Below the pieces are notes generated by a model. The model did not search any database. It was not told the origin of the DNA and saw only the letters and a list, made by a program, of their open reading frames with translations. 64,000 bases of DNA from Microbacterium sp. SORGH_AS_0862 (GTDB lineage: Bacteria; Actinomycetota; Actinomycetes; Actinomycetales; Microbacteriaceae). The position numbers and the translations under genes were made by a program. The stretch spans positions 2,542,001-2,606,000 of the forward strand of contig NZ_JAUTAY010000001.1 in assembly GCF_030818795.1 (NCBI RefSeq). Direction: 5' to 3'. Of this stretch, positions 17,379-26,303 are shown piece after piece (the first letter of the stretch is position 1; every line of letters starts with the position of its first letter).

Positions 17379-17414
17379 GCCCATCGCCGTCGCGGACGGG
17401 CTACCATGGGGCGC

Positions 17415-17528
17415 ATGGACCTGGTCGCGCTCGAAATGTTCTTCGTGGGCCTGCTCGTGCTCGCCTCCCTCGCCATCGCCTTCGTCTCGGGCGCCGTGGT
17501 CTGGAACCTCTACCGCGGCCAGCGCTGA
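17415..17528 (+). CDS. 37-residue single-pass membrane microprotein
   Basis: A short frame encodes MDLVALEMFFVGLLVLASLA followed by more hydrophobic sequence and a basic tail (YRGQR). It would form one transmembrane helix with a cytosolic positive end. It sits between the small membrane protein and the nitrobindin-like gene, with gaps of 36 and 11 bases, so it probably belongs to the same transcript. The clean hydrophobic-then-basic pattern and spacing make it a likely real gene, but conservation has not been checked. Confidence 0.55.
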   Translation: MDLVALEMFFVGLLVLASLAIAFVSGAVVWNLYRGQR

Positions 17529-17539
17529 CGGAGCGGGCG

Positions 17540-18139
17540 ATGATCGAGCTCCCCACCGATCTGCCCGCCGACCTCGCACCCCTCTCGTGGCTCCTCGGAG
17601 TCTGGGAGGGGACCGGCGTGATCGACTATGAGGCGGGCGATCACCACTTCTCCGGTGAGTTCACGCACCGCGTGAGCTTCAGCCACGACGGCGGCGACGC
17701 CGTCAACTACTCGGCCACAGCCTGGTTCGGTGAGGGCGAATCGCGGCGCCTGCTCGTCTCCGAGGTGGGATTCTGGCGCGTTGTGCGACCGCAGGGACCC
17801 GGGGATCCCGGACCGGGACTGCTCCCACCCCTCTCCGATGAGCCGGCGCGCACGGCCGATGACGTCGAGGCACTGCGCACCGCCGAGGGCGGCTTCGAGA
17901 TCGCGGCGAACATCGTGCACGCCGACGGCGTCAGCGAGCTCTACCTCGGCCAGATCCGCGGCCCGCGCATCGACATCGCCACCGACGCGGTCATCGCCGC
18001 GCCCGGGACCAAGGCCTACACGGCCGCGACGCGGCTGTACGGCCTGGTCGACGGGCACCTGCTCTGGGCATGGGACATCGCCGCCCTCGGATCCGAGCTC
18101 GGCTCGCACGCATCCGCCCGCCTGGCGAAGGTGGACTGA
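17540..18139 (+). CDS. FABP-family heme protein (nitrobindin-like)
   Basis: A 199-residue beta-barrel protein beginning LSWLLGVWEGTGVI, the GxWxGxG signature of the THAP4/nitrobindin (DUF1794) family. A central region rich in acidic and hydrophobic strands and the end YGLVDGHLLWAWDIAA fit the family. Mycobacterial relatives bind heme and isomerise peroxynitrite. Actinobacterial members are commonly coupled to a YgfZ-type gene, and here the TGA overlaps the next ATG by one base. The start ATG at 17540 is preceded by GGAGCGGGCG. Confidence 0.83.
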   Translation: MIELPTDLPADLAPLSWLLGVWEGTGVIDYEAGDHHFSGEFTHRVSFSHDGGDAVNYSATAWFGEGESRRLLVSEVGFWRVVRPQGPGDPGPGLLPPLSDEPARTADDVEALRTAEGGFEIAANIVHADGVSELYLGQIRGPRIDIATDAVIAAPGTKAYTAATRLYGLVDGHLLWAWDIAALGSELGSHASARLAKVD

Positions 18140-19227
18140 TGATCGCCTCGCCCGCCGGCGCGATCACCGACGGCGATGTGCTGCTGCACGTCGGCGATCC
18201 GATGCGCGAACAGCGTGCGCTGGTGCGCGGCAGGGCCGTCGCGCCCCGCGGCGGCCGCGGCGTCATCGCCGTCACGGGTGTCGACCGGTTGAGCTGGCTC
18301 GATTCGATCACGACCCAGGCGCTCGCGCGGCTGGAGCCCGGGGTGTCGACCGAACTCCTGGTGCTCGATCCGCAGGGACGCGTGGAGCACGCGGCGGCCG
18401 TGCTGGACGACGGCGAGACGACCTGGCTCATCGCGGATGCGGGTGACGTGCCCGCCCTCGCGACCTGGCTGGGCCGCATGCGCTTCCGGCTGCGCGTCGA
18501 GGTCCGCGAGGCCTCGGCCGAGGTCGCGGTCGTGGGGGCCACGGATGCGGGGCTCGCCCTCATCCGTCCGCTCGTCGTCGGCGAGACGCCTCTCGTCTGG
18601 CGCGATCCGTGGCCCGGGGTCGCCGTCGGCGGCGCCGCGTACGGTCCCATCGAGGAGCATCCCGGCACAGAGCGCAGCTGGAACGAAGCACTCGTGGATG
18701 CCGCCGAGGCGTCGCGGCTGGCGCAGCTGGCCGCATCCGGCGAGATCGGCTTCGCGGGTGAGCTCGCGGTCGAGGCACTTCGCGTCGCCGCGTGGCGTCC
18801 CCGCTTCGCGGAGGAGGTCGACGAGCGCACGATCCCGCACGAGCTCGACTGGCTCCGCACCGCCGTGCATCTCGACAAGGGCTGCTACCGCGGGCAGGAG
18901 ACGGTGGCGAAGGTGCACAACCTCGGTCACCCGCCGCGTCGTCTGGTCAGCCTGCACCTCGACGGCAGTGCCGAATCCCTGCCCTCGCGCGGCGATGCGG
19001 TCGCCGTCGGCGATGTCGAGATCGGTCGCATCACCTCTGCCGCCCGTCACTTCGAGGACGGTCCGATCGCACTGGCCGTCGTCAAACGCACGGCCGACAC
19101 CGACGCCGACGTCGTGGTGCACACCGCGGACGGCGACGTCGCCGCATCCGTCACCACCGTCGTGCCGCCGGATGCGGGCGCCAGCGCCGGCGTGCCGCGC
19201 TTGCCCCGACTCTCGCGCCGGCGGTGA
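18139..19227 (+). CDS. ygfZ: Folate-binding YgfZ/GcvT-family iron-sulfur cluster protein
   Basis: A 362-residue member of the YgfZ family. The hallmark KGCYRGQE motif (about residues 247-254), with its conserved cysteine, is intact, and the GcvT-like tetrahydrofolate-binding fold surrounds it (VTGVDRLSWLDSITTQ at the start). YgfZ proteins help maintain or repair iron-sulfur enzymes in a folate-dependent way. The ATG shares a base with the preceding stop and the 3' end overlaps the next GTG, so three genes are in tight translational coupling. Confidence 0.88.
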   Translation: MIASPAGAITDGDVLLHVGDPMREQRALVRGRAVAPRGGRGVIAVTGVDRLSWLDSITTQALARLEPGVSTELLVLDPQGRVEHAAAVLDDGETTWLIADAGDVPALATWLGRMRFRLRVEVREASAEVAVVGATDAGLALIRPLVVGETPLVWRDPWPGVAVGGAAYGPIEEHPGTERSWNEALVDAAEASRLAQLAASGEIGFAGELAVEALRVAAWRPRFAEEVDERTIPHELDWLRTAVHLDKGCYRGQETVAKVHNLGHPPRRLVSLHLDGSAESLPSRGDAVAVGDVEIGRITSAARHFEDGPIALAVVKRTADTDADVVVHTADGDVAASVTTVVPPDAGASAGVPRLPRLSRRR

Positions 19228-20342
19228 CGGTGCCCCCGGGCGGCGCCGACACCACGAGCGTGTCGACGCGGCTGCGAGAGCGCTTCGATCCGAGACCCGC
19301 GCTCTCCCGTGCCGTGACGGATCTGCCCGCCATCGCCCAGCTGACGGTGGCGGCGATGGGCGCCTACGTCTTCTCGCTGTTCGTCCTCGGGCACTCGGCG
19401 CCCGTGCTCGCCGGCACGGTGGCGGTGTCGAGCCTCGGCCTCGTGCGCGACGCCCGACCACGGCGCGTGGCCGAGACGGTGGGCGGGATGCTGCTGGGCA
19501 TCGTCATCTCCGAGATCCTCCTGCGCCTGGTCGGCCCCGGCTGGTGGCAGCTGGGCATCACCCTCGCGGTCGTCGTGTTCGTGGCCAGGGCGCTCTCGCC
19601 GCAGCCCGGCTTCGCCATCGCGGCGGCGATCCAGGGGCTCATCGTGCTGCTGTTCCCGATGGCGCCGACGGAGGCGTCGTGGAGCCGGCTGGCGGACGGC
19701 GCGGTCGGCGGCGTCGCGGCGCTCCTGGTGACAGCCCTCGTGCCCCGGAATCCTCGTGCGGAGGTGCTGCGGGAGGCGAGGGCCCTCTTCGCCGCGATCG
19801 ATGACGCGACCGCGACCCTCATCCGTGCGCTCGAGGACGGCGACCGCTCGCGCGCCGAGCGTGCGCTGGAGAAGGCCCGCGCGCTCGACCCGCTCGTGCG
19901 GGCCTGGCAGGAGTCGCTCGATTCGGCCGTCGCGGTCGCGCGTATCTCCCCGTTCCTACGGAGACGCCGCGCGGAGCTCGACCGATACCGCCGCGTCATG
20001 GCGGCCACGGACCTCGCGGTGCGCAACCTCCGCGTCGTGGCGCGTCGATCCGGCTACCTCATCGATGACGGCGTGCCCCGCCCCATCCCCGCCGACCTGC
20101 TGAGGTCCCTGGCGCGGGCTCTCGCGCTCGTGGGGGAATCGCTCGACGACATCGCGCAGCAGATCCCCGCGCGCGAGGCTGCGCGGGCCGTCGCGCGCCA
20201 CCTGGACCCGGCGCAGCTGGCGCCGGGCGCCTCCGCCGGCGAGCACAGCGTCATCTCCGCCCTGCGACCGTTCGCGGTCGATCTGCTCGTGGCGACTGGC
20301 CTCGGCGAAGACGAGGCGCGGGCCGCCATGCCCCGCATCTGA
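19224..20342 (+). CDS. FUSC/ArAE-family membrane protein
   Basis: A 372-residue protein with an N-terminal membrane domain of several helices (LPAIAQLTVAAMGAYVFSLF, GIVISEILLRLVGPGWWQLG, VARALSPQPGF) and a C-terminal helical cytosolic domain rich in Arg and Glu. This is the layout of the fusaric-acid-resistance / aromatic-acid-exporter superfamily. The substrate is unknown. The GTG start at 19224 lies in the stop of ygfZ (GTGA). The open frame further upstream is a shadow of ygfZ. Confidence 0.75.
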   Translation: MTVPPGGADTTSVSTRLRERFDPRPALSRAVTDLPAIAQLTVAAMGAYVFSLFVLGHSAPVLAGTVAVSSLGLVRDARPRRVAETVGGMLLGIVISEILLRLVGPGWWQLGITLAVVVFVARALSPQPGFAIAAAIQGLIVLLFPMAPTEASWSRLADGAVGGVAALLVTALVPRNPRAEVLREARALFAAIDDATATLIRALEDGDRSRAERALEKARALDPLVRAWQESLDSAVAVARISPFLRRRRAELDRYRRVMAATDLAVRNLRVVARRSGYLIDDGVPRPIPADLLRSLARALALVGESLDDIAQQIPAREAARAVARHLDPAQLAPGASAGEHSVISALRPFAVDLLVATGLGEDEARAAMPRI

Positions 20343-20353
20343 GGCGCCGTCTC

Positions 20354-21169
20354 TCAGCGGGGCGCCACCCGCTCCCACGGCACCGTCAGCTCGCCCAGGC
20401 GCCACCGCGAACGCTGCCGGAGGGGCCAGCCGCTTGCCTCGAGCGCCGAGAGCGCCGCCTGCCACCGCTGCGCGGGGGAGAACGTCGCGAGCGGCGCCGC
20501 GCGTGTCCACTCGACATCCAGCGCGCGCAGCAGCTCGTGCACGCCCTCGCCGGGCACGTTGCGGTGGATCAGCGCCTTCGGCAGACGCTCGGCCGCGATC
20601 GAGGGGAGCTCCAGACCGGTCAGCCGCAGCGAGATCGTCAGTGTGCGCGGGATGCCGTCGGAACCGATCTCGATCCAGGTGCTGATCCGGCCGAGCTCGT
20701 CGCACGTCCCCTCGACGAGCATGCCGCCCGCATCCAAGCGCGCCGTCATGCGCTCCCACGCCGCCGGTACCTCGTCCTCGTCGTACTGACGGAGCACGTT
20801 GAACGCGCGGATGATGCGCGGCCGGTCCGGAAGCGGGATCTCGAAGCCGCCGCGGGCGAATGAGACCCGCGCGTCGGGACGGAAGGTCGTCGCCTCGTCG
20901 CGCACCGCATCGAGCTGTGCCCGAGCACGTGCCACGCGTGCGGGATCGATCTCGAGCCCGTACACGCGCACATCGGGGCGGATGCGGTGCAGCCGCGCCT
21001 CGAGCTCCAGCGCGGTGACGCCGCTCGCGCCGAAGCCGAGATCCACCACGAGCGGTTCCGGTTCCGCTGTCCGAAGCGCGCGGTGGCGGGCGATCCACCT
21101 GTCCACCCGGCGGAGGCGGTTCGTGCCCGTCGTGCCCCGGGTGATGCGACCCGAAGGCGTAGGACTCAT
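20354..21169 (-). CDS. SAM-dependent methyltransferase-like protein
   Basis: A 271-residue class I methyltransferase fold. Motif I reads LVVDLGFGASGVTALELEA and the acidic residue after strand 2 is in VYGLEIDPARV; IRAFNVLRQYDEDE matches the motif IV region. No substrate-specific domain is recognisable. It is convergent with the FUSC gene and divergent from gpmA. It may modify a small molecule or RNA; no more can be said. Confidence 0.75.
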   Translation of the reverse strand: MSPTPSGRITRGTTGTNRLRRVDRWIARHRALRTAEPEPLVVDLGFGASGVTALELEARLHRIRPDVRVYGLEIDPARVARARAQLDAVRDEATTFRPDARVSFARGGFEIPLPDRPRIIRAFNVLRQYDEDEVPAAWERMTARLDAGGMLVEGTCDELGRISTWIEIGSDGIPRTLTISLRLTGLELPSIAAERLPKALIHRNVPGEGVHELLRALDVEWTRAAPLATFSPAQRWQAALSALEASGWPLRQRSRWRLGELTVPWERVAPR

Positions 21170-21209
21170 GGCCCCATGATGCCAGCGTCGCGGTCGATAT
21201 CATGGGCTC

Positions 21210-21956
21210 ATGACCACCCCTCACACCCTGATCCTGCTGCGCCACGGCCAAAGCCAGTGGAACGAGCTCAACCTCTTCACCGGATGGGTCGACGTGCGCC
21301 TGACCGACCAGGGCAAGGCCGAGGCCGCCCGCGGCGGCGAGCTGCTCGCCGAGGCAGGCCTGCTGCCCGACGTCGTCCACACGTCGCTGCTGAGCCGCGC
21401 GATCCAGACCGCCAACCTCGCGCTCGACGCCGCCGACCGCCTGTGGATCCCCGTCAAGCGCACGTGGCGCCTCAACGAGCGGCACTACGGCGCGCTGCAG
21501 GGCAAGGACAAGGCCGAGACCCTCGCCGAGTTCGGCCAGGAGCAGTTCATGCTGTGGCGTCGTTCGTTCGACGTTCCGCCGCCGCCGCTCGATGACGCAT
21601 CCGAGTTCAGCCAGGTGAGCGACCCGCGCTACGTCGGGATCGACGGCGAGGTGCCGCGCACCGAGTCGCTCAAGCTCGTGATCGACCGGCTCCTTCCGTA
21701 CTGGAGCGAGTCGATCGTCCCCGACCTCACCGCGGGTAAGACGGTGCTCGTCGCCGCCCACGGCAACTCGCTGCGCGGCCTCGTGAAGCACCTCGAGGGA
21801 ATCAGCGACGACGACATCGCCGAGCTGAACATCCCCACGGGCATCCCGCTGGTGTACCGCCTCGACGAGAACCTGCAGGCGCTGGGCAAGGGCGAGTACC
21901 TCGACCCCGAGGCGGCTGCGGCGGGCGCTGCCGCCGTCGCCAACCAGGGCAAGTAA
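21210..21956 (+). CDS. gpmA: 2,3-bisphosphoglycerate-dependent phosphoglycerate mutase
   Basis: A 248-residue glycolytic enzyme that interconverts 3- and 2-phosphoglycerate. The catalytic RHG motif is [18 protein letters not shown] (His12), the acid/base glutamate is in [15 protein letters not shown] (near 90), and the second histidine is in [16 protein letters not shown]. The length and the complete motifs are those of a cofactor-dependent GpmA. It stands in the actinobacterial arrangement next to phoU and senX3-regX3, and ends in a strong bidirectional terminator. Confidence 0.95.
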   Translation: MTTPHTLILLRHGQSQWNELNLFTGWVDVRLTDQGKAEAARGGELLAEAGLLPDVVHTSLLSRAIQTANLALDAADRLWIPVKRTWRLNERHYGALQGKDKAETLAEFGQEQFMLWRRSFDVPPPPLDDASEFSQVSDPRYVGIDGEVPRTESLKLVIDRLLPYWSESIVPDLTAGKTVLVAAHGNSLRGLVKHLEGISDDDIAELNIPTGIPLVYRLDENLQALGKGEYLDPEAAAAGAAAVANQGK

Positions 21957-21960
21957 GCCG

Positions 21961-22007
21961 ACACGGGAAGGGCCCGGATGCGCGATGCATCCGGGCCCTT
22001 CCCGTGT
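21961..22007. terminator. Bidirectional terminator between gpmA and phoU
   Basis: Perfect 21-base arms (21961-21981 and 21987-22007) with a five-base loop separate the convergent gpmA and phoU genes. It is the longest perfect hairpin noted in the window. Confidence 0.85.
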
Positions 22008-22017
22008 GTGAGCCGGG

Positions 22018-22686
22018 TCAGATCTGAGGTTCGCCCTCGGGCTGCGGGGCCCAGTCGCCCGTCGCCAGGTAGACGATCTTCTTCGCGACCGAGACCGCGT
22101 GGTCGCCGAAACGCTCGTGGTAGCGGCTGGCCAGCGTCGCATCGACGGTCGCGGCCGCCTCGCCCTGCCAGGACTCGCTGAGCACCTTCTCGAAGACGCT
22201 GACGTGCAGCTCGTCGAGCTTGTCATCCTCATTGCGCAGCTGCTCGGCCAGATCCAGGTCGCGCGTGCGCAGCAGCTCGGTCAGCTTGCGCGCCACGTCG
22301 ACGTCGATCTCGCCCATCTTCGTGAAGGTGCCCTTCAGACCCTTCGGGATGGCGCGGTCGGGGAAGCGCATGCGGGTCAGCTGCGCGATGTGCTCGGCGA
22401 TGTCGCCCATGCGCTCGAGCGAGGCGCTGATGCGCAGCGCCGAGACGACCGTGCGCAGGTCGCTCGCCACGGGCTGCTGGCGCGCCAGGATGTCGATGGC
22501 CAGCTCGTCGAGCTCGATCGCCTTGTCATCGATCACCGAGTCGTTGTCGATGACCTCCTCCGCGAGCGCGACATTGCTCGTACCGAACGCCCTGGTCGCC
22601 TTCTCGATGGCCTCGGTGACGAGCTCGGAGATCTCGACGAGCCGGACACGGACCTCGTCGAGGGACTGCTGGAAAACCTCGCGCAT
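22018..22686 (-). CDS. phoU: Phosphate signalling protein PhoU
   Basis: A 222-residue all-helical protein with two PhoU repeats; metal-binding clusters are visible as EVIDNDSVIDDKAIELDE and the matching second half (EEIDVDVARKL-type). PhoU restrains phosphate uptake through PstSCAB and represses the sensor kinase when phosphate is plentiful. It is divergent from senX3, 168 bases apart, as in mycobacteria. The intergenic region holds GTTCGTTAACC on the minus strand, a possible degraded PHO element. Confidence 0.92.
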   Translation of the reverse strand: MREVFQQSLDEVRVRLVEISELVTEAIEKATRAFGTSNVALAEEVIDNDSVIDDKAIELDELAIDILARQQPVASDLRTVVSALRISASLERMGDIAEHIAQLTRMRFPDRAIPKGLKGTFTKMGEIDVDVARKLTELLRTRDLDLAEQLRNEDDKLDELHVSVFEKVLSESWQGEAAATVDATLASRYHERFGDHAVSVAKKIVYLATGDWAPQPEGEPQI

Positions 22687-22854
22687 GAAACAGGCACCTT
22701 CCTGGGGTGATCGTGGGCGGCACGGGACGGGCCCGGGCGATTCTCGCCGTCGAAGGTTAACGAACGGTGCCGCGGGAGTGAATGTTACCTGCGGTACCGC
22801 CTCGGGAGGCGCCTGAGACAGGGTGCGGGTTCAGCATCCATTTACGCTGGAGCC

Positions 22855-24087
22855 ATGAACTCGTCGCAGCTCGCGCTGCTGGCCCTGGTCATGGGCGTCG
22901 TCCTCGGGGCGTCGATCACCCTCCTGATCATCGGCGCGATGCGGGCGCGGGCCCGCGTCGAGGCGCGCAACTCGACGGCCGTTCCGGAGGGCGTCCCGGA
23001 CGTCCTGGCCGCGATGGACGACAGTGCGCTCGTGGTGGACGGGTCAGGAACGGTGCGCGCCGCATCCGCATCCGCCGAAGCGTTCGGTATCCACGTCGAC
23101 GAGGTCGTGCCCGACGATCGCATCCGCGAGCTCGCGCGCGCGGTGCGCTCAGGGGGAATCAGCACCGCGAGTCTGACGCTGCGCCGATCCTCCTCTCCCG
23201 CGGAGCCCCGTCTCGTCTCGGCCCGCGCGACGACCATCTCGCCGAAGCTCGTACTCATCGTCATCCGAGACATCACCGAGCGCGAGCGGGTCGAGCAGAT
23301 GCGTCGCGACTTCGTCGCGAACACCTCCCACGAGTTGAAGACGCCCGTGGGGGCGGTCAGTCTGCTCGCGGAGGCGATCGAGTCGGCGGCGGACGACCCC
23401 GCGCAGGTACGCATCTTCGCCGCTCGTCTAAGTGCCGAGGCGCAGCGACTGGCCTCCCTCACGTCCCGCGTCATGAACCTCTCCCGGCTGCAGTCCGCGG
23501 ACGAGCTCGCCGAGGTCGGCGACGTCTCGGTGGATTCCGTCGTCACGGCCGCCTGCGAGGCGCACGCGCTCGCCGCAGGCTCCGCCGGGGTGACCGTCGT
23601 GCGCGGCGGCACGCGAGGCCTGTACGTGCGCGGCGACACGCAGATCCTCACCGAGGCGCTCGGCAACCTGGTGGCCAACGCGATCGCGTACTCGCCCAGC
23701 GGATCGAGCGTCGGCATCGGGGTGAAGCAGGTGCACAACTCCGTGGAGATCGCGGTCACCGACCGCGGCATCGGCATCTCCGAGGCCGATCAGCAACGCG
23801 TCTTCGAGCGCTTCTTCCGCTCGGACCAGGCACGCTCTCGCCGCACCGGCGGCACGGGGCTGGGGCTGTCGATCGTGAAGCACGCCGTTCAGCGGCACGG
23901 CGGCGAGGTGCGAGTGTGGTCGCGCGTCGGACGCGGCTCGACCTTCACCATCCAACTTCCGATCGCGACGCCGCCGGATGACCTCGAGGCAGTGACGCCC
24001 CGCGGCCGGCGTCGCCCCAAGAAGACCAAGAAGACCCCCGCCGCGTCCACGGCCGCGGCACCGAACCCGAACGGAGTCACCGAATGA
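22855..24087 (+). CDS. senX3: Phosphate sensor histidine kinase SenX3
   Basis: A 410-residue sensor kinase with an N-terminal membrane anchor (LALLALVMGVVLGASITLLI), a PAS-like domain (about 45-140), the dimerisation H-box SHELKTPVGA (His159) and an HATPase domain with N-box LVANAIAYSPSG and the G-boxes DRGIGISEAD and GGTGLGLSIVKH. It has no large extracellular loop, as in SenX3, which reads phosphate status through PhoU and the Pst system. It overlaps regX3 by four bases. Basic Lys-rich and Ala-rich tail beyond the catalytic domain. Confidence 0.92.
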   Translation: MNSSQLALLALVMGVVLGASITLLIIGAMRARARVEARNSTAVPEGVPDVLAAMDDSALVVDGSGTVRAASASAEAFGIHVDEVVPDDRIRELARAVRSGGISTASLTLRRSSSPAEPRLVSARATTISPKLVLIVIRDITERERVEQMRRDFVANTSHELKTPVGAVSLLAEAIESAADDPAQVRIFAARLSAEAQRLASLTSRVMNLSRLQSADELAEVGDVSVDSVVTAACEAHALAAGSAGVTVVRGGTRGLYVRGDTQILTEALGNLVANAIAYSPSGSSVGIGVKQVHNSVEIAVTDRGIGISEADQQRVFERFFRSDQARSRRTGGTGLGLSIVKHAVQRHGGEVRVWSRVGRGSTFTIQLPIATPPDDLEAVTPRGRRRPKKTKKTPAASTAAAPNPNGVTE

Positions 24088-24767
24088 CCCGCGTCCTGAT
24101 CGTCGAGGACGAGCCCGACCTCGCCGACCCGCTCGCCTACCTGCTTCGCAGGGAGGGGTTCGAGGTCGAGATCGCCGAAGACGGCGCCGTCGCGCTGTCC
24201 GCGTTCCGTGAACGCGGAGCCGACATCGTGCTGCTCGACCTCATGCTGCCCGGCATGCCCGGCACCGAGGTGTGCCGACAGATTCGCACCGTCTCGTCCG
24301 TGCCGATCATCATGCTGACCGCCAAGGACAGCGAGGTCGACATCGTCGTGGGGCTGGAACTCGGCGCCGATGACTACGTCACCAAGCCGTACTCGGCCCG
24401 CGAGCTCCTGGCGCGGATGCGGGCGGTGCTGCGCCGCTTCGCGCAGGTGGAGGCCGACCTCGACGAACGCGTCCTCCAGGGCGGACGGGTGACGCTGGAC
24501 ATCGACCGCCACACCGTGACCGTGGGCGGCGAGGAGATCAACATGCCGCTCAAGGAGTTCGAGCTTCTCGAGGTCCTGATGCGCAACGCCGGTCGCGTGC
24601 TGACCCGGGGGCAGCTCATCGACCGTGTGTGGGGCACCGACTACTTCGGTGACACGAAGACCCTCGACGTGCACATCAAGCGCATCCGCTCGCGCATCGA
24701 GCAGAACCCGAGCGATCCGGTCATGCTCGTGACCGTCCGCGGACTGGGTTATCGGTTCGAGGCCTGA
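24084..24767 (+). CDS. regX3: Phosphate response regulator RegX3
   Basis: A 227-residue OmpR-type regulator. The phosphoacceptor is Asp52 (VLLDLMLPGM), with the acidic pocket in IVEDEPDLADP and the conserved lysine in VTKPYS. The C-terminal winged helix contains LKEFELLEVLMRNAGRVLTRGQLIDRVWG. RegX3 is the actinobacterial PhoB/PhoP equivalent that binds direct repeats of GTTCACC; such sites occur before pstS and ppk1 in this window. Coupled to senX3 by ATGA overlap and followed by a terminator. Confidence 0.93.
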   Translation: MTRVLIVEDEPDLADPLAYLLRREGFEVEIAEDGAVALSAFRERGADIVLLDLMLPGMPGTEVCRQIRTVSSVPIIMLTAKDSEVDIVVGLELGADDYVTKPYSARELLARMRAVLRRFAQVEADLDERVLQGGRVTLDIDRHTVTVGGEEINMPLKEFELLEVLMRNAGRVLTRGQLIDRVWGTDYFGDTKTLDVHIKRIRSRIEQNPSDPVMLVTVRGLGYRFEA

Positions 24768-24777
24768 GACGAAGACG

Positions 24778-24811
24778 AAGGGCGGGGCACCCGGAGGTGT
24801 CCCGCCCTTTC
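24778..24811. terminator. Terminator after regX3
   Basis: Arms of about 15 bases with one mismatch (AAGGGCGGGGCACC pairing with GGTGTCCCGCCCTT, 24779-24792 and 24797-24810) with a CGGA loop and a short T run. It also lies just before the convergent lipoprotein gene. Confidence 0.75.
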
Positions 24812-24824
24812 GTGTGCGCGGCGC

Positions 24825-25295
24825 TCAGGGAGCGAGCGGCGTCAGATAGTCGAGGTCGCCGTTGAGGACGGGGATCTCCACGCGGGCCCCCTCGCCGTCA
24901 CCGGACTGGAAGAAGATGGGCACGGTCGAGCCGGGGCGGGCGTCGAGGTCCTCGATGAGCAGCGGATCGGTGTCCTCCGTGCCCAGGCTCAAGGTGTCGC
25001 CGGCGGGCACGCGCACGGTTAGCTTCACCGCGTTCTCGCCGACCTCGAGGTTGAGCACCTGCGAGGAGTCGCTCTCGTTCACGATCGCGGCGACGAAGTT
25101 GCCCTCGGTGCCCTCGTCGTTGGCCACGATGAGCGCGTTGCGCACGGCGAGCGGACCGCTCGAAGCCGGAACGTTGAGTCCATCGGCGGGGGAGTACTGG
25201 ATCGTCGTGCTCTGCGGCGAGAGCATGGCGCAGCCGCTCGTTCCCAGTGCGACAGCAGCCGCCACGACGACGGACGCGATCAGGCGCGTTTTCAC
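24825..25295 (-). CDS. LpqE-like lipoprotein
   Basis: A 156-residue lipoprotein with lipobox GTSGC near residue 22 and a GTG start at 25295. The mature part resembles the PCuAC/DUF461 metallochaperone fold in outline (repeated beta segments, VIVANDEGTEGNFVAAIVNE, IPVLNGDLDYLTPL), but its copper-binding Met/His cluster is not evident. In Mycobacterium tuberculosis lpqE also lies divergently beside carD, so orthology is supported by position more than sequence. A -10-like TAGAAT (25333-25328) lies upstream on this strand. Confidence 0.65.
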   Translation of the reverse strand: MKTRLIASVVVAAAVALGTSGCAMLSPQSTTIQYSPADGLNVPASSGPLAVRNALIVANDEGTEGNFVAAIVNESDSSQVLNLEVGENAVKLTVRVPAGDTLSLGTEDTDPLLIEDLDARPGSTVPIFFQSGDGEGARVEIPVLNGDLDYLTPLAP

Positions 25296-25806
25296 GGTTC
25301 CTCCCGGTTGCAGACGGCTTCTCCAGCATTCTACGGGGTCCGGTCCGTCCGTCCTGTTCCGCCGCTCTCGCGCGGCCCTCGGCCGGGATTCACGCATGTC
25401 AGCCGTGCGTGCGCTCCCCGGCGCGCGACGTATGCACGACCCGCTTGCCCCACCCGGCCTCACGTGTCTCAGGGGCCTCCACCAGCCCCGCCGGTCGTGC
25501 ACATGTCGCAGCATCCCGCGCCGCTTTGCGTGCACCGTCTCGCTACCGCGATCGCGCCACACTTCTCCGCATCCGCGACAGACAATGGCAGGCGCATGTG
25601 CGCAAAGGTGTGGCATCTGCGCATATGCGACGCAACTCGGGCAGTGACGGGGCTCGGGCAGTGACGGGAGTGGGGTGCGCGCGGGGTGCGCGCGCACCTG
25701 CGCGCGGCCGCGTACGCGCGGGGACGATGAGGTGGGGTGTGAGGGCGCGAACCCTAGCGCATTCGGCCCTGTGGTATCCTGGTCGTTGCCGAAAGGACAT
25801 AACTCC
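25296..25806. other. 511-base intergenic region between the lipoprotein gene and carD
   Basis: No credible gene is visible on either strand; the frames crossing it are low-complexity and start inside neighbours. It holds a -10-like TAGAAT for the minus-strand lipoprotein gene, the second copy of the 90-bp repeat (25554-25643), and a TATCCT hexamer at 25775-25780, 26 bases before the carD start, which is a plausible -10. Short related motifs (ACGCATGTC, CACATGTCGCAG) before the repeat look like further decayed copies. Confidence 0.55.
25554..25643. repeat. 90-bp dispersed intergenic repeat, copy 2
   Basis: Partner of 3073-3162, with equal length, conserved ends and a divergent centre. The left part (GCCACACTTCTCCGC) and the middle (GCGCAAAGGTGTGGC) are roughly inverse complements, so a hairpin could form. 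See copy 1. Confidence 0.6.
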
Positions 25807-26289
25807 ATGCTTTTTGAGGTTGGCGAAACGGTCGTCTATCCGCACCACGGTGCCGCGACCATCATCGAGGTCAAGGAACGCGTCATCAAGGGCGAGACCA
25901 AGAAGTACTTGAAGCTCAACGTCACCCAAGGCGATCTGGTCATCGAGGTTCCGGCTGACAACGTCGACCTCGTGGGCGTGCGCGACGTGATCGGCAAGGA
26001 CGGTCTCGAGCGTGTCTTCGAGGTCCTGCGTGCTCCGTTCACCGAGGAGCCGACCAACTGGTCGCGCCGCTACAAGGCGAACCTCGAGAAGCTCGCTTCG
26101 GGCGATGTGATCAAGGTCAGCGAGGTCGTCCGCGACCTGTGGCGCCGCGATCAGGACCGTGGTCTGTCCGCGGGTGAGAAGCGCATGCTCGCCAAGGCCA
26201 AGCAGATCCTCGTCTCCGAGCTCGCGCTCGCCGAGAAGACGGACGAGGAGAAGGCCAGCGTCCTGCTCGAAGAGGTCCTCGCCAGCTGA
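25807..26289 (+). CDS. carD: RNA polymerase-binding transcription factor CarD
   Basis: A 160-residue CarD protein. The N-terminal RNA-polymerase-interaction domain starts [17 protein letters not shown] and the basic C-terminal DNA-binding helical domain includes [17 protein letters not shown] and the tail [20 protein letters not shown]. CarD stabilises the open complex, notably at ribosomal RNA promoters, and is essential in mycobacteria. It heads an operon-like array with ispDF 14 bases after its stop, the same order as in Mycobacterium. Confidence 0.95.
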   Translation: MLFEVGETVVYPHHGAATIIEVKERVIKGETKKYLKLNVTQGDLVIEVPADNVDLVGVRDVIGKDGLERVFEVLRAPFTEEPTNWSRRYKANLEKLASGDVIKVSEVVRDLWRRDQDRGLSAGEKRMLAKAKQILVSELALAEKTDEEKASVLLEEVLAS

Positions 26290-26303
26290 CGAAAGGCGCC
26301 TTC

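Noticed and set aside
22687..22854. PHO box in the phoU-senX3 intergenic region
   Set aside because: Only a degenerate GTTCGTTAACC is present, without a second unit at 11 bases.
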